Assembly: GCA_030831585.1 (NCBI GenBank)
Contig: JAURKV010000087.1
Coordinates: forward strand, 1 to 48,707
Reading direction: 5' to 3'
DNA length: 48,707 bases
Origin: Ramlibacter sp.
GTDB taxonomy: Bacteria > Pseudomonadota > Gammaproteobacteria > Burkholderiales > Burkholderiaceae_C
The translations under genes and the position numbers were made by a program. The number at the start of each line of letters is the position of its first letter. The first letter of the stretch is position 1. Below are positions 35,951 through 45,100 of the stretch, piece after piece. The notes beneath the pieces were generated by a model. The model worked only from the letters and a program-made list of their open reading frames with translations. It was not told where the DNA came from and did not search any database.

Positions 35951-37133
35951 GCGAGCATTTTTGGGCAGGTGGGCGTCGACGGCCATTGTAGGGAGCGCCC
36001 TGCTGGCGCTGGCCTCCTGCGGCGGCGTGCCCCTGTTGCCGTCACAGCCAAGGCCGGCGGCTCCACCCGCGGCACCGACCCCCGCCGGTGCCCTGCCATC
36101 CCCCGAGGCGCTCCCTGCCGACACCGCCCCCCTGCCACCGCCGATCACCCAGGGCAAGAGCCGCTGGGTGCCGGTGCGCTGGCAAGAGCTCCCGGGCCTG
36201 GCCGACGACGCGCTGCACGAGGCCTGGAATGCCTGGCTCAAGTCCTGCGAGCGCCCGACGCCCCCCTGGACGGCGCTGTGCCCGCAGGTTCGACAGCTGG
36301 CCATCGCCACCCCCGCCGAGCAGCGCGCTTGGATGCTGCAGGCCCTGCGGCCGCACCGGGTCGAGCCGCTTCAGGATCCGGACCCGGGCCTGCTCACCGC
36401 CTACTACGAGCCGGTGATGGAGGCCTCGCGCCAGCCCACCGCGCGGCATCGGGTCCCGCTGTACCGTCCGCCGGCCGACCTGGCCCGGCGCAAGCCCTGG
36501 TTCACCCGGCAAGAGATGGAGACGCTGCCCGAGGCCCAGGCCGCGCTGCGCGGCCGCGAGATCGTCTGGCTGGCTGACCCCATTGACGCGTTGGTGCTGC
36601 AGATTCAAGGCTCAGGGCGGATGCGCATCACCGAGCCCGACGGCCGGCAGGTGACGGTTCGTCTGGCCTACGCGGCAACCAACGACCAGCCCTACCGCAG
36701 CGTGGGCACCTGGCTGCTGCGGCAGGGCCTGGTGCGCGACGCCTCCTGGCCCGGCATCAAGGCCTGGGTGCAGGCCAACCCTGCGAGGGTGCAGGAAATG
36801 TTGTGGTCTAACCCGCGCATGGTGTTTTTCCGCGAGGAGCCGCTCGATGGCCTAGCCGCGCAATTGGGCCCGCGCGGCGCGCAGGGTGTGGCGCTCACGC
36901 CGGGCCGCTCCATCGCGGTGGACAAGGACAGCATTCCCTTCGGCGCCCCGGTGTGGCTGGTATCCCCAGGTCCCACTGCGAACCTGCAGCGCCTGGTGCT
37001 GGCGCAGGACACCGGCAGCGCCATCGTCGGTGCGGTACGGGCCGATTACTTCATGGGCTGGGGCGCTGAGGCCGGCGAACTGGCGGGGCGGCTCAAGCAG
37101 CCGCTCAAACTGTGGGTGCTGTGGCCGCGGTGA
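35949..37133 (+). CDS. mltA: Membrane-bound lytic murein transglycosylase A
   Basis: Lipoprotein signal SALLALASCGG; LTAYYEPVMEASRQPT; DALVLQIQGSGRMRITEPDG; AQDTGSAIVGAVRADYFMGWG. Confidence 0.94.
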   Translation: MRAFLGRWASTAIVGSALLALASCGGVPLLPSQPRPAAPPAAPTPAGALPSPEALPADTAPLPPPITQGKSRWVPVRWQELPGLADDALHEAWNAWLKSCERPTPPWTALCPQVRQLAIATPAEQRAWMLQALRPHRVEPLQDPDPGLLTAYYEPVMEASRQPTARHRVPLYRPPADLARRKPWFTRQEMETLPEAQAALRGREIVWLADPIDALVLQIQGSGRMRITEPDGRQVTVRLAYAATNDQPYRSVGTWLLRQGLVRDASWPGIKAWVQANPARVQEMLWSNPRMVFFREEPLDGLAAQLGPRGAQGVALTPGRSIAVDKDSIPFGAPVWLVSPGPTANLQRLVLAQDTGSAIVGAVRADYFMGWGAEAGELAGRLKQPLKLWVLWPR

Positions 37134-37267
37134 GGAATGCCGTTCGCTCAGCGCGGATCGGCCATCAGGCGGGCCATGTGGTCCTTCCCGACACGGACGC
37201 CACGGGCCCCACTTCATTCCACAGCTTGGGCCAGCACTTCACATGAGCGCCTCCAGCTCTACAGCGT

Positions 37268-37354
37268 ATGCTTGATGAGCTCTCTTATCCCCTTATCTTG
37301 GCCGTGACGGCGGCCACCTGCGTAGCTCGTTACTCGTTTGACCGCTACAAATAG
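37268..37354 (+). other. Short ORF (28 codons), possible gene remnant at the left edge of the lower-GC cassette
   Basis: MLDELSYPLILAVTAATCVARYSFDRYK*; hydrophobic, non-low-complexity. Confidence 0.2.
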
Positions 37355-37365
37355 CCCAAGACGTT

Positions 37366-38763
37366 ATGGACACCATGGGTAGTCTCAAGCTTGCCAACAT
37401 GAATCACACCCCTACCTTGTCCAAGTTGGCTGACTTAGCGCACGACTATCAATTGGCAAACGCTCCGCCAATCGTGACCGCTCGGATGCGCAACTTGCTA
37501 CTCGATACCCTAGGCTGCAGCATTGCTGGACGTCACCACGAGGCCGTGCAGAAGGCCTGTGTCGCCGCGCAAGCCTTGGGCATGGACTCGCAAGTCGTGG
37601 GTTTGGGCAGCTTGCGCCGCCTGAGCCTTATGGGTGCCATGCTTGAGAGCGGTGCAGCCATCCGCGCGCTCGACTTCAATGACTTTTACTGGGGCCCTGG
37701 CATCGGCGGGCATCCCAGTGATTTGTTCGGAATCGCCTTGCCCCTGGCTCAATCTCAATCCTCGACATTGGGTGAGCTGTTGGAAGCCACGCTGGTGGGC
37801 TATGGCTTGTATCTGCGACTTCTTGATGTGATGGCCCCCCACGGGGCTTTCGATCACACCACCGCCATGACGTTGGGCTCAGCAGCCATCAGCGCACGTC
37901 TATTCAAAGCCGATCGCAACACGATGCTGCACACGCTCGCCATGGCCCTGGTGCGTGGCCCGGCTATGTGCGCCATGCGGCAAGGGGCGATCAGCGAGGC
38001 AAAAGCCACAGCGCCCGCAGTGGCGGGGATCAGCGGCTATCTGGCGGCCCAACTGGCGATGGCAGGTTTGATTGGGCCGGTTGCTGCGGTCATGGGCAAG
38101 AATGGACTGCAGGCCTTTGTCGCCGAAGGTGCGGACCTGAGTGATTTGATCCGCCAACCTTTGCTGGACCATCATCTCGACGCGGTCAGTATCAAACGCT
38201 ATCCCTGTATTGGCACTGCTCAAGCCACCGTATCCGCTGCACAGGCGCTTCATGCACCGCTGCAAGAGGCCGCGTCACCCATCGAGTCGGTGCAGGTCCA
38301 TTTAGGCGACAGCCCACTCATCCGGCACCAATGTTCGTCGGCCTATTTGCATCCAAACGATAGAGAAACGGCTGATCACAGCTTTTTCTCGCTGATTTCC
38401 ATGACTTTGCTCGAGGGCACACTGACCCCCGATCAGTTCGATCGACGCCGATATCTCGATGCGGATGTGAAAGCCGTGTCGGAACAGTTGCATTTCCACT
38501 TTGACCTGGCGGGCGCAGAGCAGGGTTTGTTTTCAGCCCGAATCGAAGTGCGTTTGGAAAATGGAAAAAGTTTTCAAAGCCAAGCCCTTCATCCCCCGGG
38601 GCATCCCTTGCGCCCGCTGAGCGCGGAAGATTTGTCCCGCAAATTTTTTGACTGCGCCCTGCCCCACATGAGCCAAGAGAGGGCGCAAGGCTTGCTAGAG
38701 AACTGCCTGCAGGCCCCTTTGCATACACCGATATCAACCGTTTTGAGACCCCTGCAGAATTGA
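37366..38763 (+). CDS. MmgE/PrpD family protein (paralogue 1)
   Basis: LLLDTLGCSIAGRHHEAV, IRALDFNDFYWGPGIGGHPSDLFGIALPLA, SIKRYPCIGTAQ: MmgE/PrpD motifs; start may be 37399. Confidence 0.9.
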   Translation: MDTMGSLKLANMNHTPTLSKLADLAHDYQLANAPPIVTARMRNLLLDTLGCSIAGRHHEAVQKACVAAQALGMDSQVVGLGSLRRLSLMGAMLESGAAIRALDFNDFYWGPGIGGHPSDLFGIALPLAQSQSSTLGELLEATLVGYGLYLRLLDVMAPHGAFDHTTAMTLGSAAISARLFKADRNTMLHTLAMALVRGPAMCAMRQGAISEAKATAPAVAGISGYLAAQLAMAGLIGPVAAVMGKNGLQAFVAEGADLSDLIRQPLLDHHLDAVSIKRYPCIGTAQATVSAAQALHAPLQEAASPIESVQVHLGDSPLIRHQCSSAYLHPNDRETADHSFFSLISMTLLEGTLTPDQFDRRRYLDADVKAVSEQLHFHFDLAGAEQGLFSARIEVRLENGKSFQSQALHPPGHPLRPLSAEDLSRKFFDCALPHMSQERAQGLLENCLQAPLHTPISTVLRPLQN

Positions 38764-38787
38764 AATTCTCGAAAGAAGAAAGTCACC

Positions 38788-39549
38788 ATGAGCACCCATG
38801 ATCTAACCGGGCGCGTCGCGCTGGTCACCGGCAGCGCAAGACGTATTGGGCGATCCATCGCGCTTGCCCTTGCACAACGTGGCGCCCATGTGCTGGTCCA
38901 CTCACAAACTGATCGCACCTCGGCTGAAGAGACGGCCCGTCAAATCCGTGCACTGGGTGTTGAGGCACAAGTTTTCTTGGCCGACATCACCCAACCGGAA
39001 CAAGTGCAAGCCCTGGTGCAACACGCCGTTGACACATGGGGACGCCTCGACATTCTTGTCAACAGCGCCGCCATCCGACGGCCCGTCAAATTCGAAGACC
39101 TCACCTTCGCAGAGTGGCGACTCATCATGTCGATCATTTTGGATGGCACTTTTTTGTGCTGTCATGCCGCCGCTCCCCATCTGCGGCGCAGCGGTCACGG
39201 GCGGATCGTCAACATTGGCGGCATCACCAGCCAAATCGGAGCGCACGGGCGCGCTCATGTGGTGGCCGCTAAAGCCGGCGTGGTAGGCCTCACGAAAGCC
39301 TTGGCGCTGGACTTGGGTGATTCACAAGTCACGGTCAATTGCGTGGCGCCGGGGATGGTTGAGTCTCCCGAAGATGATGCGGTGTCGACACAGTTTCGGC
39401 GGCAGCACACCCCCTTGGAGAAAATTCCTCTCGGGCGGGCTGGAACTCCGGACGATGTGGGTCGTGCTGTCGCCGTCCTGTGCTCGGACGAATTAGCCTA
39501 TGTCACAGGGCAAACCTTGCACCTCAATGGAGGTGTCTTCCTGTGGTGA
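38788..39549 (+). CDS. SDR-family protein lacking canonical Ser/Tyr catalytic residues
   Basis: GRVALVTGSARRIGRSIALALAQRGAHVLVH, ILVNSAAI, VNIGGITSQIGAHGRAHVVAAKAGVVGLTKALA, VTGQTLHLNGGVFLW. Confidence 0.9.
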   Translation: MSTHDLTGRVALVTGSARRIGRSIALALAQRGAHVLVHSQTDRTSAEETARQIRALGVEAQVFLADITQPEQVQALVQHAVDTWGRLDILVNSAAIRRPVKFEDLTFAEWRLIMSIILDGTFLCCHAAAPHLRRSGHGRIVNIGGITSQIGAHGRAHVVAAKAGVVGLTKALALDLGDSQVTVNCVAPGMVESPEDDAVSTQFRRQHTPLEKIPLGRAGTPDDVGRAVAVLCSDELAYVTGQTLHLNGGVFLW

Positions 39550-40907
39550 CAGCCACCCTGGCGGAGCACATGGCCAGCAGTGCTCAGCGCGAGCTACCGG
39601 CTGAAGTGGTCGAAAAGACGGCTCTACATATCCTTGACACCGTCGCTGCGATGGTCTCGGGCACCCGACTCGAAGGCGGCGTGCAAGCGCTCAAATGGGT
39701 CGCTCAGCAAGGTGGCAGGCCCGATGCCCTGGTTGTGGGGTCCGAGTGCCGCAGCTCAGCCGCGGACGCTGCCCTCGCCAACGGGATGTTGGCACATGCG
39801 GATGAAACTGATGACTCGCATGCCCTCTCACTCACCCATCCAGGCTGCGCCATCGTTCCCGCAGCACTTGCCGTCGGGGATTGGCGCGATGTCTCGGGTC
39901 AGGCCCTGCTACGCGCCGTCACAGTCGGATATGACGTCGGCCCCCGCATCTCCATGGCGTTAGGAGCCGCCTCGTTTTTTGACGACCATCACAGCTCGCA
40001 CAGTGTGGGGGGCTTATTTGGAGCCACTGCAGCGGTTTCTTCGCTGATGGGTTTTTCAGCCCGTCAATGTGAATACATGCTGTCGTATGCGGTCCAGCAA
40101 GCCTCGGGCAACGCCTGTTGGAGACGCGATCCTGATCATGTAGAAAAGGCCTACGACTTCGGTGGGATGCCGGCCCACCATGCCGTGCTGGCGGGCACCA
40201 TGGTTGCATCCGGCATGACGGGTTCTCGGCAGCCAATTGAGGGTACCCCGGGCCTGCTGGCGGCGTATCCCAAACATGCCCGCCCGGCCTTGGCGACAGA
40301 AGCACTGGGTACGCGATACGAGGTGATGAGAACCGCGATCAAAAAATGGTGTGTCGGTTCGCCAATTCAGTCAGCCCTGGATTCCTTGCTGTACTTGATG
40401 CAAAACGAAGGCCTGCGCCATGAGCAGGTCGATCGCATCGTGGTCTCCTTGCCAGTGCAATCTGCGCCCGTGGTGGACCGGCGCGAGATGCCGGCAGTCA
40501 ATCTTCAATTTCAACTTTCTGTGTTGCTGCTCGATGGACATCTGAGCTTTGATTCCGGGCATAACCAGGCGCGCATGCATGAGGCCGTGGTTTTGGATCT
40601 GTGCGATCGCATCCAGATTGATCCACGTCCGGAACAAGCCTTTATTGACAACTCGCGCCAAGCCATCGTGACCGTGCATTGTCGTGATGGAAGCATAAAG
40701 AGCCATCACACCTTGCATGTTCGCGGCACCCCGGCAAACCCCATGACGCTGTCCGAAATTCAGGTCAAAGCGCAAGACTTGATGGCGCCCGTACTGGGTA
40801 CCGAGCGCAGTCAACAACTCATTAGCCAACTGATACAGTTGAATGAGTTACCCCATATCAGTGTCTTGCGTCCCTTGTTGAAGCCGGCATTTTCCCTTTC
40901 ACGTTGA
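39546..40907 (+). CDS. MmgE/PrpD family protein (paralogue 2)
   Basis: HILDTVAAMVSGTRLEGG, LAHADETDDSHALSLTHPGCAIVPAAL, AIKKWCVGSPIQSALDSL; GTG start overlaps SDR stop (GTGA). Confidence 0.88.
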   Translation: MTATLAEHMASSAQRELPAEVVEKTALHILDTVAAMVSGTRLEGGVQALKWVAQQGGRPDALVVGSECRSSAADAALANGMLAHADETDDSHALSLTHPGCAIVPAALAVGDWRDVSGQALLRAVTVGYDVGPRISMALGAASFFDDHHSSHSVGGLFGATAAVSSLMGFSARQCEYMLSYAVQQASGNACWRRDPDHVEKAYDFGGMPAHHAVLAGTMVASGMTGSRQPIEGTPGLLAAYPKHARPALATEALGTRYEVMRTAIKKWCVGSPIQSALDSLLYLMQNEGLRHEQVDRIVVSLPVQSAPVVDRREMPAVNLQFQLSVLLLDGHLSFDSGHNQARMHEAVVLDLCDRIQIDPRPEQAFIDNSRQAIVTVHCRDGSIKSHHTLHVRGTPANPMTLSEIQVKAQDLMAPVLGTERSQQLISQLIQLNELPHISVLRPLLKPAFSLSR

Positions 40908-40917
40908 AAGTAAGACC

Positions 40918-41898
40918 ATGAAATCAGAACTGAATCGTCGCCAAGCGCTCTCTCTGACTTTGGGTGGACTCAGCCTGCCCTCCTGGGCACAAAGCACACG
41001 CTATCCGAATAAACCCATCCGACTGATTGTTCCGACCCCTCCCGGCGGCGGTGCCGACGCGTTTGCTCGGGTCGTCGGGCAACGTATGTCGGAGATTTTG
41101 GGTCAGCCGGTGGTGATTGAAAATCGTCCCGGGGTCGCAGGCAACCTGGCGGCTGAACAGGTCATGCGCATGCCGCCCGATGGCTACAGCCTGTTCGTTG
41201 GGGCCATTGCGACGCTGGCCATCTCGCCCGTGCTTTACGAGTCCCTCGCTTTCAATCCGATCAAAGACTTCACGCACATCACTCAGGGTGTTGTGCTGAG
41301 TAATCTCTTGGTGGCGCATCCCAGCGTGCCCGCAAACTCTGTGAAGGAGTTGATTGCCTTGGCCAAAGCCAAGCCAGGCACGATCAACTTCTCTTCATCT
41401 GGCAATGCCACAGCGGGGCACCTGGCGGGGGAGTTGTTCGGAGCGATGACTGAAACCAATATTGTTCATGTGCCGTACAAGGGCGGTGGTCCGGCATTGG
41501 CCGATTTGGTGGCCGGCCATGTCCAAATAAGTTTTGCCAGCCCACCCTCCGCGCTTCCCCTCGTCAAAGCGGGCAAGCTCAAAGTTTTGGGTGTGACCAC
41601 CGATAAACGTCAACTCAGCATGCCTGATGTGCCCACCATCGACGAGGCAGGTGTCCCCGGATATTTCGCCAACAATTGGTACTGCTTTGTCGGTCCAGCC
41701 GGAATGCCAAAAGACATCGTCGCCTTGCTCAATCGAGAGTTTCGTAACGCGATGCTCGACCCTAAGGTGATGAGCACGCTGTCCGGCCAAGGCATGGTGC
41801 CCGAACCCAGTAGTCCTGAGCAGTTGACTAAATTCATCAGCCAAGAGATTGAGAAGTGGGGAAAGATCGTTCGGGCCAGGAATATCAAGCCAGACTGA
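40918..41898 (+). CDS. Bug/TctC-family tripartite tricarboxylate transporter substrate-binding protein
   Basis: YPNKPIRLIVPTPPGGGADAFARVVGQRMSEILGQPVVIENRPGVAGNLAAEQV; signal peptide with RRQAL. Confidence 0.94.
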   Translation: MKSELNRRQALSLTLGGLSLPSWAQSTRYPNKPIRLIVPTPPGGGADAFARVVGQRMSEILGQPVVIENRPGVAGNLAAEQVMRMPPDGYSLFVGAIATLAISPVLYESLAFNPIKDFTHITQGVVLSNLLVAHPSVPANSVKELIALAKAKPGTINFSSSGNATAGHLAGELFGAMTETNIVHVPYKGGGPALADLVAGHVQISFASPPSALPLVKAGKLKVLGVTTDKRQLSMPDVPTIDEAGVPGYFANNWYCFVGPAGMPKDIVALLNREFRNAMLDPKVMSTLSGQGMVPEPSSPEQLTKFISQEIEKWGKIVRARNIKPD

Positions 41899-42183
41899 AC
41901 GCTCCCCTGTTGGGCGTCCCCCTTGCTTGTCCAACGAGGCGGCTTTCAATCCATGTGCCGCGTATCGCGAATTTCCGTTCATACACGCGGCGTACTTTTC
42001 GCCGACCCCAGAAGCGCTACGTGGGGGCCCGACCGCGCGAACGTGCATTCATGGATGCAACAGGGGCAGTCCCTGCCGGAGTGAAAGATCACGCCCTTCT
42101 TTGGCGCACGCCGTCTACACTGCGCCAGACCATCCCGGTGGCCCGCACGCACGGTCCATCCCGCCGCGAAGGAGACCGACCCC

Positions 42184-45100
42184 ATGAACGCCCCTCTGCC
42201 TGAGCACATCCGCCAGGCCCTTGAGACCGTTTCCCTCGACGACAAGTACGCGCTTGACCACGGCCGCGCCTTCATGAGCGGGGTGCAGGCCCTGGTGAAA
42301 CTGCCCATGCTGCAGCGCCAGCGCGACGCGCTGGTGGGCAAGCGCACCGCGGGCTTCATCAGCGGCTACCGCGGCTCGCCGCTGGGCGGTTATGACCAGG
42401 CCCTGTGGAAGGCGCGCCAATATCTCAAGGCGCAGAACATCGTCTTTCAGCCCGGGGTGAACGAAGAGCTAGCCGCCACCGCGCTGTGGGGCACGCAGCA
42501 GCTGGGCTTTGCGCCCCGGGCGCAGCAAAAGTTTGATGGCGTCTTCGGCATCTGGTACGGCAAGGGCCCGGGCGTGGACCGCTGCTCCGACGTCTTCAAG
42601 CACGCCAACATGGCCGGCACCACGCCCTGGGGTGGGGTGATCGCGGTGGCCGGCGATGACCATGTGGCCAAGTCCTCCACTGCCGCGCACCAAAGCGACC
42701 ACATCTTCAAGGCCTGCGGCTTTCCGGTCTTCTTTCCGTCTTCGGTGCAGGAGATTCTTGACCTGGGCCTGCACGCCTTCGCCATGAGCCGCTACGCCGG
42801 CGTGTGGACCGGCATGAAGACCATTCAGGAGATCGTCGAGTCCAGCACCGCCGCCACCATCGACCCGCAGCGGGTGAAGATCGTCCTGCCCGAAGACTTC
42901 GCCATGCCGGCTGGCGGCGTGCATATCCGCTGGCCCGATACGCCGCTGGAGCAGGAGGCGCGCCTTTTTGACTACAAGTGGTACGCGGCCCTGGCCTATG
43001 TGCGCGCCAACCGCCTCAATCACAACGTGATCGAGGGGCCGAACGACTGCTTCGGCCTCATCGCCAGCGGCAAGGCCTACAACGATACCCGCCAGGCCCT
43101 GATGGACCTGGGCCTGCCAGACGCCGAGTGCCAGCGCCTGGGCATCCGCCTGCACAAGGTGTCGGTGGTCTGGCCGCTGGAGGCACAGACCACTCGTGAG
43201 TTCGCCACCGGTCTGCGCGAGATTCTGGTCGTGGAGGAAAAGCGCCAGGTCATCGAGTACCAGCTGAAAGAAGAGCTCTACAACTGGCGTGACGATGTGC
43301 GGCCCCACGTGCTGGGCAAGTTCGACGAGGTCGAAGGCGACTACTCCGGCGGCGAATGGTCCATGCCCAACCCGACGGCCAACACCCTGCTGCGGGCCAA
43401 TGCCGACCTGTCCCCGGCACTGATCGCCCGGGCCATTGCCCGGCGGCTCAAGAAGCTGGGCGTGGACGCGGATACCGCCGCACGGCTTGACGCCCGTATG
43501 GCCGTGCTCGACGCGGCCGAGAAGTCGCTGCGGGTGATGGAGGTACAGGGCGACCGCACGCCCTGGTTCTGCTCGGGCTGCCCGCACAACACCTCGACCC
43601 GGGTCCCCGAGGGCTCGCGCGCCATGGCCGGCATCGGCTGCCATTACATGGCCCTGTGGATGGACCGCGCCACTCTGGGCTTTACCCAGATGGGGGGTGA
43701 GGGCGTGCCCTGGGTCGGCCAGGCCCCTTTCACCGACGAGAAGCATGTGTTCGCCAACATCGGCGACGGCACCTATTTCCACAGCGGCCTGCTGGCGATC
43801 CGCCAGTCCATCGCTGCCGGGGTGAACATCACCTACAAGCTCCTCTACAACGACGCGGTGGCCATGACGGGCGGCCAGCCCGTGGGCGAGCGGCCCGAGG
43901 GCCACAGCGTGGTGCAAATTGCCACCGCCCTGGTGGCCGAGGGCGCGAGCCGGCTGGTGGTCGTCACCGACGAGCCGGACAAGTACGACGGCGCGCACGA
44001 CCTCCCGGGGCTCGAGGCCGTTGGCCCGCACGCACTGCGCCGCCTGCCCGAAGGGGTCGACGTTTTCCACCGCGACGACCTCGATCGCGTTCAGCGCGAG
44101 CTGCGCGAGATCCCAGGCGTCACGGTCATCGTCTACGACCAGACCTGCGCCACCGAAAAGCGCCGTCGCCGCAAGCGCGGCACGATGGTCGACCCTGCGG
44201 TGCGCGTCGTGATCAACGAGGCGGTGTGTGAGGGCTGCGGCGATTGCGGCGAGCAATCCAACTGCCTGTCGGTCGAGCCGCTGGAAACCCCCCTGGGCCG
44301 CAAGCGCACCATCAACCAGAGCAGCTGCAACAAGGACATGAGCTGCCTCAAGGGCTTTTGCCCCAGCTTCGTCACGGTGCAGGGTGGGGCGCTCAAGAAA
44401 AAACCCAAGTCGCAGGCGCCTGACCCCGCCAGCTTCGGCCCCCTGCCCGAGCCCAACCTGCCCACCCTGGAGGGCAGCGCCTATGGCATTGTGGTCGCCG
44501 GCGTCGGCGGCACCGGCGTGATCACCATCGGCCAGTTGTTGGGAATGGCCGCGCACCTGGAGGGCAAGGGCGTGGTCACCCAGGACGCGGCTGGCCTGGC
44601 GCAAAAGGGCGGCGCGACCTGGAGCCATGTGCTGATCGGCCAGCAGCCGGAGCACATCCTCACCACCCGGGTGGGGCTGGCAGCGGCCGATCTCATCATC
44701 GGCTGCGACCCCATCGTCACCGCCGGTAAGGAAACGGCTCAGCGCATCCGGCACGGTCGCACCCGGGTCGCGCTCAACGCCCACGGCACGCCCACCGCCG
44801 CCTTCGTGCACCAGCCCGATTGGGCCGACCCGGCCTCGGCTTGCACCGGCGCGCTGACCGGACTGGTGGGTGCGGATCGGCTGGGCCTGCTGCAGGCCGA
44901 GCAGATCGCCACCCGCTTGCTGGGTGACAGCCTGTTCACCAACCCGGTCATGCTGGGCTACGCCTGGCAGCGCGGCTGGATTCCGCTTGGCGAGGCGGCG
45001 CTGCTGCGCGCCATGGAGCTCAACGAGGTGGCGGTGGCGGCCAACAAGGCGGCCTTCCTCTGGGGGCGCCTGGCGGCTCACGACCCGGCGGCGGTGGACT

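Noticed and set aside
37134-37365. Possible insertion-site direct repeats flanking the lower-GC cassette
   Set aside because: Compared by eye with 41899-42183; no convincing shared direct or inverted repeat, tRNA end or integrase signature.
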